From assembly GCF_024519315.1 (NCBI RefSeq), contig NZ_JANIIC010000020.1:62001-126000 (forward strand): 64,000 nucleotides of DNA. The letters are read 5' to 3'. A model generated the notes under the pieces. It saw only the letters and a program-made list of their open reading frames with translations, searched no databases and was not told the DNA's origin. Of the stretch, positions 31,972 through 40,228 are shown in pieces (positions within the stretch are counted from its first letter, which is position 1; each line of letters begins with the position of its first letter). Both the position numbers and the translations under genes were made by a program. Origin of the DNA: Streptomyces malaysiensis subsp. samsunensis (GTDB lineage Bacteria > Actinomycetota > Actinomycetes > Streptomycetales > Streptomycetaceae).

Positions 31972-32343
31972 GTGTTGATCGACGCGCTGACGGTCGCGCT
32001 CGGTGCGACCGCGCTGCTCCTCGCCGCATGGTGCGGCTTCGCCGCCTACCGGGACCAGCCGACCAAGGACTGGCACTTCATCGGCATGGCCCTGGTGGCC
32101 CTGCTGGCGGTCGTGCAGCTGGTCATAGGGGTGGTGCGGCTGGTGGGCGGTGCCGATCCCGAGCAGGGTGTGGCCATCTTCGTGGCGTACCTCATCGGCT
32201 CGGCGCTCGCGGTGCCGATAGCGGGGTTCATGTCGCTCGCGGAGCGGACCCGCTGGGGGTCGGCGACGGTCTCCGCGGCGGCCGTGGTGCTGGCCGTGCT
32301 CGAGGTGCGGCTGTACGACATCTGGGGAGGCGTCGGTGGCTGA
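31972..32343 (+). CDS. Four-helix membrane protein of unknown function
   Basis: The GTG at 31972 sits close behind GGAGG; the adjacent TTG at 31975 would have better spacing and may be the true start. The 123-residue product has about four membrane helices (ALLLAAWCGFAA, ALVALLAVVQLVIGVVRLV, VAIFVAYLIGSALAVPIAGF, ATVSAAAVVLAVLEVRL). It overlaps the next membrane gene by 8 bp, so both are probably coupled and may form a complex. No known family is recognised. Confidence 0.75.
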   Translation: MLIDALTVALGATALLLAAWCGFAAYRDQPTKDWHFIGMALVALLAVVQLVIGVVRLVGGADPEQGVAIFVAYLIGSALAVPIAGFMSLAERTRWGSATVSAAAVVLAVLEVRLYDIWGGVGG

Positions 32344-32815
32344 ATCACAGGAGGCGTCGGTGGCCGGGGACCCGGCGGCCGGGAAGCCGGGATCGGCCGT
32401 GGCCGGGAAGCCGGAGTCCGCCGCGCGCACCGGGCTCGGCCAGGGCCCCGGGCGGCTGCTGGTGATGGTCTACGGGGTCTTCACCGTGGCCGCCGCGTCC
32501 CGCTCGATCTACCAGCTGATCGCCCAGTACCATGAGGCCCCGCTCGCGTACATCCTCTCGGCGGTCTCCGCCGCGGTGTACGCGTTCATCACGGTCTCGC
32601 TGGTGCGCGGCGGCGAGGGCGCGCGCAAGGCGGCGTTCGTCTGCTGTGCGGCGGAGCTGGTGGGAGTGCTGACCGTGGGCACCTGGACCCTTGCCGACCC
32701 CTCGGCCTTCCCCGACCAGACGGTGTGGTCCGACTACGGGATGGGCTATCTGTTCATCCCGATCTTCCTGCCGGTCACCGGTCTGATGTGGCTCCGCAAG
32801 GCCCGCCGGGGCTGA
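32336..32815 (+). CDS. Membrane protein paired with the preceding gene
   Basis: The 159-residue product starts at GTG 32336 inside the preceding gene. A disordered Gly/Ala/Pro N-terminus (1-38) precedes about four membrane helices. The family is unknown to me. The stop codon TGA (32813-32815) directly adjoins a MITE-like element and is itself part of the direct duplication that flanks it. Confidence 0.75.
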   Translation: MAESQEASVAGDPAAGKPGSAVAGKPESAARTGLGQGPGRLLVMVYGVFTVAAASRSIYQLIAQYHEAPLAYILSAVSAAVYAFITVSLVRGGEGARKAAFVCCAAELVGVLTVGTWTLADPSAFPDQTVWSDYGMGYLFIPIFLPVTGLMWLRKARRG

Positions 32816-32893
32816 GAGCCTGTGTCATATCCCCGGCCGGGCGTGCGACGCCTGGCACGCACGCTGATCCGACCGGGGATATGACACAGGCTC
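32816..32893. mobile_element. Second MITE-like element, 21-bp terminal inverted repeats
   Basis: Ends 32816-32836 and 32873-32893 are exact reverse complements beginning GAGCCTGTGTCATATCCC; pairing continues for one base outside. Inner arms GCGTGCG and CGCACGC extend the fold. Flanking TGA trinucleotides (32813-32815 and 32894-32896) look like a 3-bp target duplication of TNA type, seen for some IS5-family elements. No transposase is present. Confidence 0.75.
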
Positions 32894-32960
32894 TGACCGA
32901 CGGCGGGCCCGGGCCCGGGTGCGTGTCAAACGCCCCGGCGGGCCCGGACCCCCGTGTCCG

Positions 32961-33464
32961 TCAGGCGCTGGCGGCGTACGCGGTGACGGAGGCGTCCTTC
33001 TCCAGCGTCACCAGGCTCAGCCGGCGGTTGACCTCCTCGGTGCCCACCTGGGCGTAGCCGTAGCGGCGGTACAGCCGCAGATTGCCCTCGCTGCGGTGGC
33101 CGGTGAACAGGCGGTACCGCTTGGCGGCCCGGTCCTCGGTCAGCCGCCCCTCGATCGCGGCGAGCAGCCGTCCGCCCAGGCCATGGCGCTGCATCCGGGG
33201 GTGGACGATCAGCTTGCCGATGGCGGCGGTCCCCTTCTCGTCGACAATCCCGCGGACCGAGCCGACGACCTCCTCGCCGAGCCGGGCGACGAGCACGCAG
33301 CCCTCGCTCAGTTCGGCGCGCAGGTCGTCGAGCGACTGCGTCAGCGGTTCGATCGAATAGTCGCCGTAGAGCTCCGCCTCGCCCTGGTAGCACAGATACT
33401 GCAACTTCAGGATCTGCTCGGCGTCGTCCGCGGTCGCCGCGGAGATGGTCACGCTCATGCCCAT
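32961..33464 (-). CDS. GNAT N-acetyltransferase
   Basis: The 167-residue protein is a standard single GNAT domain with an acetyl-CoA loop HPRMQRHGLGGRLLAA and strand IGKLIVHP before it. The segment FTGHRSEGNLRLYRRYGY is the typical beta6-alpha4 region. No substrate can be assigned. It is alone, transcribed towards the MITE-like element. Confidence 0.88.
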   Translation of the reverse strand: MGMSVTISAATADDAEQILKLQYLCYQGEAELYGDYSIEPLTQSLDDLRAELSEGCVLVARLGEEVVGSVRGIVDEKGTAAIGKLIVHPRMQRHGLGGRLLAAIEGRLTEDRAAKRYRLFTGHRSEGNLRLYRRYGYAQVGTEEVNRRLSLVTLEKDASVTAYAASA

Positions 33465-33587
33465 GTGCGCATGCCTCCCCTTTGTCGTCAGTCCACCGGT
33501 CGCGGTGAGGGTAGGAGTGCGACCGGGGGTTCATGGCCTGGGTGGAGGCGCCGCGTGGTCGGCGTCCGCCTCCGAGGCGCCGGTTGT

Positions 33588-34109
33588 CTATCGCTCCTTT
33601 CCCCACGGTTCAGGAGCCGCAACCTCCGCCGTGAGCATTCTGCGCAGGCAACCCAGACATCGGGAACGTACCGGGCCCAGACTCCCCTGTGACATTCCCA
33701 ACTGACCGGCGATCTCGCGGTACGTCGGGTCGGAGCGGGAGAGCATCGCCGCGAGCAGCGCGGGGCAGCGACCGGGCAGCCGCCGCACCGCCGCGCGCAG
33801 CGTCCGGCGGGTCTCCGCGGCCAGTACGGCGTGTTCGGCCGGACGGGGCTCGGGCCCGCTGGGCGGGCCACCGGCCACCGGGTCGTACGGCACCTCGCGG
33901 CGCGCCCGGCGCCTTGCCCCGCGCACCTCGGCCCGTACGGCCCAGCGCAGCCAGCGGGCGGGGTGGGGCGGCGGTCCGGTGTCACGGGTGCGTTCCAGCA
34001 GCCGTAACCAGACGGCCTGTTCGAGTTCGGCGGGCTCCACGCCGACGCCGTGTGCCTCGGCCGCCGCCTCGGCGGCCAGCAGCGGGCCGAGCTGCTTCAC
34101 AAAGTCCAT
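33588..34109 (-). CDS. Sigma-70 family (ECF-like) RNA polymerase sigma factor
   Basis: The 173-residue protein has a recognisable region 4 HTH at about 128-160 (YREIAGQLGMSQGSLGPVRS) that reads the -35 element, and a divergent region 2 in the N-terminal half (ELEQAVWLRLLERTRDTG with helix WLRWAVRAEVRGARRRARRE). The linker contains Pro/Gly-rich sequence. No anti-sigma gene is adjacent. Streptomyces carries many such sigma factors; the regulon is unknown. Confidence 0.85.
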   Translation of the reverse strand: MDFVKQLGPLLAAEAAAEAHGVGVEPAELEQAVWLRLLERTRDTGPPPHPARWLRWAVRAEVRGARRRARREVPYDPVAGGPPSGPEPRPAEHAVLAAETRRTLRAAVRRLPGRCPALLAAMLSRSDPTYREIAGQLGMSQGSLGPVRSRCLGCLRRMLTAEVAAPEPWGKER

Positions 34110-34176
34110 GCCGGGCGGGACGTGCCCCGGTCGTGGGGCGGTTGCCCGGTGACCGAGGTCTCACCCGACCGGGGCA

Positions 34177-34212
34177 ACGGAGGGGCCGCGCCTTGACGCG
34201 CGGCCCCTCCGT
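34177..34212 (-). terminator. Terminator after glpQ
   Basis: Arms 34177-34191 and 34198-34212 pair perfectly over 15 bp. It lies 19 bp past the glpQ stop on the minus strand and separates it from the sigma factor gene. Confidence 0.8.
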
Positions 34213-34230
34213 CCCCCGCCTACGCGCCGA

Positions 34231-35406
34231 TCACTTGCGGAAGTCCGCCGCCGCGAGCAGCGCGGTGTCCGCGTTGTCGGAGAAGATTCCGTCGATTCCG
34301 GTCGCGAAGTATGCCTTGAACGCTCCGAAAGCGTCACCGTAGGCATTGGGGTCGGTGCCGCGCCGGAAGTCGGCCGGGAGGAAGGTGTTCTCGTTGCGCA
34401 TGGTGTACGGGTGCAGGATCAGCCCCGCCGCGTGCGCGTCCTTCACCACACTGGTCGGCGTGCCCAGCTTGCCGTCCGCGGTGCGCGGGATGATGACCGA
34501 CAGATCGGGGCCGATGCCCTGGGCGTAGCTCGCGATCCACTTGAGCCCCTCGGGCTTGACCAGGTCCCCGACCGTGCGCGGGTCGTTCGCCTCGACGAAG
34601 TCCCAGGGCCGGCTGTCGACGGTGGACAGCAGCACGACCCCCGGGGTGTCGACCATCTTGCGCAGCCGCTGGATGCTGCTCGGCTCGAAGGACTGGAGGA
34701 ACAGCGCCGCGTCCTTCTTGTGGCGGCCGTACCGGCGCAGCAGCTTGGCCAGCGGCTCCTCGAGGCCGAGGCCCAGCTTGCGGAAGTAGGTGGGGTGCTT
34801 GGTCTCCACGTACAGCCAGACGCGGCGGCCCCGCCTGCGGCCCTCGCGGTCGGCCCACTGGAGCACCTCTTCGAAGGTGGGCACCTCCCAGCGGCCGTCG
34901 TAGAGGGTGTTGCGCTGGCGGTTGCCCGGGATGCGCTCCTTGGCGCGCAGCGTCTTCAGCTCGGCGAGGGTGAAGTCCTCGGTGAACCAGCCGGTGAGCT
35001 TGGTGCCGTCGACCGTCTTGGTGGTCTTGCGGTCGGCGAACTCCGGGTGCGCGGAGACGTCCGTGGTGGCCGTGATGTCGTTCTCGTGGCGGCAGACCAG
35101 ATGGCCGTCCTTGGTGGGGACCAGGTCCTGCTCGATGATGTCCGCGCCCATGTCCAGGGCGAGCTGGTACGAGCCGAATGTGTGCTCGGGCCGGTAACCG
35201 CTGGCGCCGCGGTGGCCGATGACGGTGGGAACCGGCAGCTCATGGCCCCGGCCGGACGCCCCCGCGGCGGTCGCCGCACCCGGCGCCGTCTGCGTGCCCG
35301 CGGCCGTCGCCGTGCCCGCGCCGCTCAGCGCCATCGCTCCCGCACCGAGGGCCGCGGCCCCCAGCAGGGTGCGCCGTCCGGGCTGTTGCTCCCGCTCCAT
35401 CAGCAC
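34231..35406 (-). CDS. glpQ: Secreted glycerophosphodiester phosphodiesterase
   Basis: The 391-residue protein carries a Tat-type signal (RRTLLGAAALGAGAMALS, cleavage near residue 35-40). The GDPD domain starts VIGHRGASGYRPEHT and includes GADIIEQDLVPTKDGHLVCRHE, which supply the catalytic His pair and Ca-binding acids of GlpQ. It hydrolyses glycerophosphodiesters to glycerol-3-phosphate outside the cell for phosphate or carbon supply. Start ATG 35406 or 35400. Regulation by PhoP is plausible in Streptomyces, but I did not find a clear PHO box. Confidence 0.93.
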   Translation of the reverse strand: MLMEREQQPGRRTLLGAAALGAGAMALSGAGTATAAGTQTAPGAATAAGASGRGHELPVPTVIGHRGASGYRPEHTFGSYQLALDMGADIIEQDLVPTKDGHLVCRHENDITATTDVSAHPEFADRKTTKTVDGTKLTGWFTEDFTLAELKTLRAKERIPGNRQRNTLYDGRWEVPTFEEVLQWADREGRRRGRRVWLYVETKHPTYFRKLGLGLEEPLAKLLRRYGRHKKDAALFLQSFEPSSIQRLRKMVDTPGVVLLSTVDSRPWDFVEANDPRTVGDLVKPEGLKWIASYAQGIGPDLSVIIPRTADGKLGTPTSVVKDAHAAGLILHPYTMRNENTFLPADFRRGTDPNAYGDAFGAFKAYFATGIDGIFSDNADTALLAAADFRK

Positions 35407-35661
35407 TCCTTGATGTGGTGTTCGACACCTGTCAATTCGGGTCAGAAGACTGGCTGATGGTAGGCGGGACCGGCTTTCCTACGGGAGGCGTCGGGCGAAA
35501 CGCGTGGGGAACGCGGGTCAACACTGCGTATCAGGTGGGTGAACCTGGTGTGCGCCGGGGCGCGACCGGCGAGTATCGTCCTCATCGGCGCTCCGGTGCG
35601 GTACGAGGTTGACGGACCGTACGACGGTGCGCCCCAGACCTTGACCCCGACCGGAGGGCCC

Positions 35662-36336
35662 GTGTCCCGATTCGCGTTTCTGAAGGCAACACTCGGTCCG
35701 CTGATGCGCCTGATGTTCCGCCCACGGGTCGAGGGGGCCGAGGGCATCCCGGGCTCGGGTCCGGTGATCCTCGCCGGGAACCACCTCACCTTCATCGACT
35801 CGATGATCCTGCCGCTGGTCTGTGACCGTCAGGTCTTCTTCATCGGTAAGGACGAGTACGTCACGGGCAAGGGCTTCAAGGGCCGGCTGATGGCCTGGTT
35901 CTTCACCGGCGTCGGCATGATCCCGGTGGACCGGGACGGCGGACGCGGCGGCGTCGCGGCGCTGATGACGGGCCGCCGGGTGCTGGAGGAGGGCAAGGTC
36001 TTCGGCATCTACCCCGAGGGCACCCGCTCCCCCGACGGCCGCCTCTACCGCGGCCGCACCGGTATCGCCCGGCTCGCGCTGATGACCGGCGCGCCCGTGG
36101 TGCCGTTCGCGATGATCGGGACCGACCGGATCCAGCCGGGCGGCAAGGGGCTGCCGCGGCCGGGCCGGGTGGGGGTCCGCTTCGGCGAACCGCTGGAGTT
36201 CACCCGCTACGAGGGCATGGACCGCGACCGCTATGTGCTGCGGGCCGTCACCGACGAGGTGATGAGCGAGGTCATGCGGCTGTCGGGGCAGGAGTACGTG
36301 GACATCTACGCCACGAAGGCGAAGTCGGCCGCGTGA
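35662..36336 (+). CDS. Lysophospholipid acyltransferase (PlsC-like)
   Basis: GTG 35662 with GGAGGG upstream gives 224 residues. The acyltransferase blocks are NHLTFID (motif I, His-x4-Asp catalytic dyad), VDRDGGRGG (motif II), YPEGTRSPDGRLYRGRTG (motif III, phosphate binding) and VVPFAMIG (motif IV). It transfers an acyl chain to the sn-2 position of lysophosphatidic acid at the inner membrane face; no clear membrane helix is present. Its 17-bp terminator lies immediately downstream at 36361. Confidence 0.92.
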   Translation: MSRFAFLKATLGPLMRLMFRPRVEGAEGIPGSGPVILAGNHLTFIDSMILPLVCDRQVFFIGKDEYVTGKGFKGRLMAWFFTGVGMIPVDRDGGRGGVAALMTGRRVLEEGKVFGIYPEGTRSPDGRLYRGRTGIARLALMTGAPVVPFAMIGTDRIQPGGKGLPRPGRVGVRFGEPLEFTRYEGMDRDRYVLRAVTDEVMSEVMRLSGQEYVDIYATKAKSAA

Positions 36337-36360
36337 CGGCTGACGCCTGATGATTCGGGC

Positions 36361-36397
36361 GAACCGCGGCGGTCCGGTGTCCGGACCGCCGCGGTTC
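36361..36397 (+). terminator. Terminator after acyltransferase
   Basis: A 17-bp perfect stem (36361-36377 with 36381-36397) with loop TGT, 24 bp after the stop. The following 250 bp upstream of the alpha/beta hydrolase hold no gene that I can support. Confidence 0.85.
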
Positions 36398-36647
36398 CGT
36401 GTCGGGGCGCGGCGGGCCCTTGTCGTGTTGTGCTCGTTCCACGGCGGTTTCGTTCCGGCGACCCGCCGGGACTATGTCGCACGAACGAGCGGCCGGGCAC
36501 CATATGTTCGGATATAACCCCCACCCCGCGTTGCGGTGAGTTGACGCTTCGGCCAACGCCATGGGTCGGCAGCATGGCGGAAGATCCGATTCCGCTACCC
36601 GCTGGTCGCCATCGGGCCCGGCCACTATGGTGCGGCGGGTGACCACG

Positions 36648-37454
36648 ATGACCGTGCCCTCCCCCCACTTCGTGACACTGCGCGGGCGCCGGTTCGCCCT
36701 GACCGACTTCGGCGGACCGGGCGAACCGGTGCTGGCCCTGCACGGCCACTTCGGCCGGGGCAGGATGTACGCGCCCCTGGCCGCCGCCCTCGCCCCCGAA
36801 CGGCGGGTGATCGCCCTCGATCAGCGGGGGCACGGGCTGACCGGCGGCGGTGGCCCCTTCACCCTGGACGAGTATGTGGCCGACGCCGCCGCGCTGCTGC
36901 GGGAGCTGCGGCTGGGCCCGGTCCCGGTCGTCGCCCACTCCACCGGCGCGGTCGGCGGGTACGCCCTGGCCGCCCGCCATCCGGATCTGGTGAGCGCGCT
37001 CGTCGTGGAGGACATCGGCGCGGTGACGGACCGTCCGGTGGTGAGCCATCCGGTGCTCGATGTCTCCGGGTGGCCGACCTGGGCCGTGGACCGGGAGAAG
37101 CTGCGCGCCGCCATCGAGTCCCGGGGCATCGCGGACGCCTCGTACTTCCTCGACAGCGCCGAGCCGGACCCCCAAACGGGCGGCTGGCGGCTGCTGTTCG
37201 AGCCCAGCCATATGATGGCGTCCCAGCAGGCCATGTGCGGTGACTTCTGGGACGACTGGCTGGGCTCGTCCTGCCCCGCGCTGCTGATGCGCGGCGAGCA
37301 CAGCTCGCTGCTGCCGCCGGGCCACGCCCATGAGATGGCCACCCGCCGCCCCAACACCAGGCTCCGCGAATTCGCCGGATGCGGTCACTGGATACACGAC
37401 GACGCGCCCCGGCCGTACGCCCGCGCGGTCCGTACGTTCCTGGGCGCGCTGTAG
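36648..37454 (+). CDS. Alpha/beta hydrolase
   Basis: The 268-residue protein has the oxyanion segment LALHGHFGRGRMY, nucleophile elbow VVAHSTGAVGG (Ser in H-S-T-G, replacing the more common G-H-S-x-G), and the final histidine in GCGHWIHDDAPRPYA. The lid region between about 130 and 205 is moderately long. Substrate unknown. Starts at ATG 36648, 36627 or GTG 36639 are all possible; 36648 matches the family N-terminus best. A copy of the dispersed repeat follows the stop. Confidence 0.88.
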   Translation: MTVPSPHFVTLRGRRFALTDFGGPGEPVLALHGHFGRGRMYAPLAAALAPERRVIALDQRGHGLTGGGGPFTLDEYVADAAALLRELRLGPVPVVAHSTGAVGGYALAARHPDLVSALVVEDIGAVTDRPVVSHPVLDVSGWPTWAVDREKLRAAIESRGIADASYFLDSAEPDPQTGGWRLLFEPSHMMASQQAMCGDFWDDWLGSSCPALLMRGEHSSLLPPGHAHEMATRRPNTRLREFAGCGHWIHDDAPRPYARAVRTFLGAL

Positions 37455-37458
37455 CGGG

Positions 37459-37506
37459 TGTCCGGCGGGGCTTGGCGCCCGCGGCGGGCCACGCGGCGGC
37501 GCCGCA
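37459..37506. repeat. Dispersed repeat copy
   Basis: This block matches 18424-18471 with only a few substitutions and lies directly after a stop codon, as the 18424 copy does. A more diverged inverted copy lies near 58665-58702. Confidence 0.65.
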
Positions 37507-37577
37507 GACGTCGACGGCGTCTCGGGGCCCTTCCAGCGGAGCGCTTGGCCGGGCGCGCGGGTCCCGGCCAGGAAGCG

Positions 37578-38582
37578 TCAGGCCCAGGGCAGCTCCGAGC
37601 GGTGGTGCCAGTAGGTCTGCGGGGTCTCGGCCAGCTCCTCCAGCCGGGCCAGCCGCGGCTCGTCCAGGCGGAGATCCGCGGCGGCCAGGTTGGACCGCAG
37701 CTGGGCCGTCGTGGCGGCGCCGGAGAGGACGACGGTCGCCCAGGGGCGGTGCAGGACCGCGGCCAGCGCGACGGCGTCCGGGGTGGCGCCCAGCTCCTCG
37801 GCCACCTGGCGCAGGGCTTCCGGAAGCTCCTCGGCCGCCTCGGTGAGCCGGCCGTTGGCCACGGCTTCCTTCACGATGACCGCCCGGCCCGCCGCATGGG
37901 CCTCGGCCAGGGCCGCCCCGGCCGAGGGCTCCAGCAGGTTGTAGGTGGACTGGACGGTACGGAACAGCGGCCGGCCGTCGACCTCCACGGCCAGCGCGGC
38001 GCGGATCGCGTCGGCCTGGTGCGGCCCGCTGGTGGAGATGCCGACCGTCACGCCCTCCGCGGCGAGCGCCGCCAGCCGCGTATGCAGTTCGCGGTCGGTG
38101 AGGGCGGGGCTGTCGGGGGTCACCGAGTGGATCTGGTAGAGGTCCAGCCGGTCGCCGAGCAGTGCGTCGGTCAGCGCGCGCTGGCGCTCGAAGGTCGCGA
38201 CGCCGTGGTCCTTGACCTCATGCGTCTCGGCATCCGTACGCCAGTCGGCGACATACGTATAGCCCCACTTGGAGCCGACCACCACGTCCCGCGCGGCGTC
38301 CGGGCGGTCGCGCAGCCAGCCGGCGAGGAACTCCTCGGCCCGGCCGTAGGAGCGCGCCGCGTCCAGATAGCGCACCCCGGCGGCGTACGCGGCGTCCAGC
38401 AGCTCTTGGCTGCGCCGCCGCATCAGCTCGACCGGGCGCTCGGCCGGGAGGTCCCGGTCCCGGCCGAGGTTGATGTAGGCGGGGCGGCCGACCGCGGCCA
38501 GGCCGAGGCCGATCCGGGCCGCCCCCGACCCGGGGGTCGCGATCTCCGTGAGCCGTTCGACACCCATGCTCCGTGTCCCCAC
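37578..38582 (-). CDS. Aldo/keto reductase
   Basis: The 334-residue TIM-barrel oxidoreductase has catalytic residues in YLDAARSYGRAEEFLAGW (Asp, Tyr), Lys in VVVGSKWGYTY and His in LYQIHSVT. It reduces carbonyls with NADPH, substrate unknown. The second Met (MGVERL, 38567) is an alternative start. It follows argH on the same strand, after a tandem-repeat spacer, so co-transcription cannot be excluded. Confidence 0.88.
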   Translation of the reverse strand: MGTRSMGVERLTEIATPGSGAARIGLGLAAVGRPAYINLGRDRDLPAERPVELMRRRSQELLDAAYAAGVRYLDAARSYGRAEEFLAGWLRDRPDAARDVVVGSKWGYTYVADWRTDAETHEVKDHGVATFERQRALTDALLGDRLDLYQIHSVTPDSPALTDRELHTRLAALAAEGVTVGISTSGPHQADAIRAALAVEVDGRPLFRTVQSTYNLLEPSAGAALAEAHAAGRAVIVKEAVANGRLTEAAEELPEALRQVAEELGATPDAVALAAVLHRPWATVVLSGAATTAQLRSNLAAADLRLDEPRLARLEELAETPQTYWHHRSELPWA

Positions 38583-38590
38583 CTCTCCCT

Positions 38591-38688
38591 TTCGGTCTGT
38601 CGCCGTGAGCTTCGGTCTGTCGCCGAGCTTCGGTCTGTGGCCGTGAGCTCCGGTCTGCCGCTATCGGCTTCGGTCGCTCGCCGTCAGC
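38591..38688. repeat. Five tandem ~20-bp repeats between argH and the AKR gene
   Basis: Units begin at 38591, 38611, 38629, 38649 and 38669, following TTCGGTCTGTCGCCGTGAGC with increasing divergence; one unit is 18 bp. The last copy runs into the argH stop region. No gene occupies the spacer. Confidence 0.85.
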
Positions 38689-40114
38689 GCTTGGCGCCCG
38701 CCCACTCGTACTGCGCGGCCAGGTCCTCCTTGACCTCCGCGAGCTGGGCCCGCACCGCCACCGGGGCGGTGCCGCCGCGGCCGCCACGCGCGGCCAGCGC
38801 GCCCGGCACGTTGAGGACGCCGCGGACCTCGGGCGTCAGATGCGGCGAGATCTTGGCGAACTGCTCATCGGTGAGCTGATCGAGCTCGATGCCCGTACGC
38901 TCGCACTCCTTGACGCATTCCCCCGCGACCTCGTGCGCCACCCGGAACGGCACCCCCTGCCGCACCAGCCATTCGGCGATGTCGGTGGCCAGCGAGAACC
39001 CGGCCGGGGCCAGCTCCTCCATGCGCTCGCGGTTGACGGTCAGCGTGGCCATCATCCCGGTGAAGGCCGGGAGCAGCACCTCCAGCTGATCGCAGGAGTC
39101 GAAGACCGGCTCCTTGTCCTCCTGGAGGTCCCGGTTGTACGCGAGCGGCAGGGCCTTGAGGGTGGCCAGCAGCCCGGTGAGGTTGCCGATCAGCCGGCCG
39201 GACTTGCCGCGCGCGAGCTCCGCGATGTCCGGGTTCTTCTTCTGCGGCATGATCGAGGAGCCGGTGGAGAAGGCGTCGTGGAGGGTCACGAAGGAGAACT
39301 CCTTCGTGTTCCAGATGATGATCTCCTCCGCGACGCGCGACAGGTCGACGCCGATCATCGCGGTGATGAACGCGAACTCGGCGACGAAGTCACGGGAGGC
39401 GGTGCCGTCGAGCGAGTTGGCGGACGAGCCCCGCTCGAAGCCGAGGTCGGCCGCGACCGCCCGCGGGTCGAGCCCCAGCGAGGACCCGGCCAGCGCGCCC
39501 GAGCCGTACGGCGAGACGGCGGTGCGCTCGTCCCACTGCCGCAGCCGCTCCGCGTCCCGCGACAGCGCCTGGACATGGGCCAGGACATGGTGTGCGAAGA
39601 GCACCGGCTGGGCGTGCTGGAGGTGTGTACGGCCGGGCATGGCCACGTCGGGGTGCGCCTCGGCGAGCCCCACCAGGGCCTGCTGGAGGTCGGCGATCAG
39701 CCCGCCGATGATCCGGGCGTGGTCGCGCAGATACATCCGGAAGAGGGTGGCGATCTGGTCGTTGCGGGACCGTCCGGCCCGCAGCTTGCCGCCGAGATCA
39801 GGGCCCAGCCGCTCCAGCAGACCGCGCTCCAGGGCGGTGTGGACGTCCTCGTCGGCGATGGTGCCGATGAAGTCGCCGGAGGCGACATCGGCCTCCAGCC
39901 GGTCCAGGCCCGCCAGCATCCGCTCCAGCTCATCGGCGGTGAGCAGCCCCGCCGTGTGCAGCACCCGGGCGTGGGCGCGGGATCCGGCGATGTCGTACGG
40001 CGCCAGGCGCCAGTCGAAGTGCACGGAGGCGCTGAGCTTCTCCAGTGCCTCGGACGGGCCGTCGGCGAAGCGGCCGCCCCAGAGCCGGACGTCACCGCTG
40101 TTGCCGTTGCTCAC
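38684..40114 (-). CDS. argH: Argininosuccinate lyase
   Basis: The 476-residue enzyme has the fumarase-superfamily signature GSSIMPQKKNPD and the ASL segments GRSRNDQIATLFRMYLRD and MPGRTHLQHAQPV. It splits argininosuccinate into arginine and fumarate, the last step of arginine synthesis. It lies 114 bp downstream of argG on the same strand, but a strong hairpin at 40148-40177 stands between them, so read-through should be limited unless argH has its own promoter. No clear ARG box is seen directly upstream of it. Confidence 0.96.
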   Translation of the reverse strand: MSNGNSGDVRLWGGRFADGPSEALEKLSASVHFDWRLAPYDIAGSRAHARVLHTAGLLTADELERMLAGLDRLEADVASGDFIGTIADEDVHTALERGLLERLGPDLGGKLRAGRSRNDQIATLFRMYLRDHARIIGGLIADLQQALVGLAEAHPDVAMPGRTHLQHAQPVLFAHHVLAHVQALSRDAERLRQWDERTAVSPYGSGALAGSSLGLDPRAVAADLGFERGSSANSLDGTASRDFVAEFAFITAMIGVDLSRVAEEIIIWNTKEFSFVTLHDAFSTGSSIMPQKKNPDIAELARGKSGRLIGNLTGLLATLKALPLAYNRDLQEDKEPVFDSCDQLEVLLPAFTGMMATLTVNRERMEELAPAGFSLATDIAEWLVRQGVPFRVAHEVAGECVKECERTGIELDQLTDEQFAKISPHLTPEVRGVLNVPGALAARGGRGGTAPVAVRAQLAEVKEDLAAQYEWAGAKR

Positions 40115-40147
40115 GCTGTTGCTCCTCAGGCTGCTGTGGGTGTGCGA

Positions 40148-40177
40148 CCGCCTCCCCGCCGCGGGGCGGGGAGGCGG
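40148..40177 (-). terminator. Terminator between argG and argH
   Basis: A 13-bp perfect stem (40148-40160 with 40165-40177) and 4-base loop, 52 bp after the argG stop. Confidence 0.7.
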
Positions 40178-40228
40178 CTTCGATGCGTCGCGTACGTCGG
40201 GTACGCGGGCTTGACGCTGTTAGGCAGG

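Noticed and set aside
31137..32465. A 442-codon plus-strand frame over the HAD hydrolase and the first membrane gene
   Set aside because: It runs antisense to HAD motifs and out of frame with the membrane proteins; composition is Arg/Gly-rich shadow.
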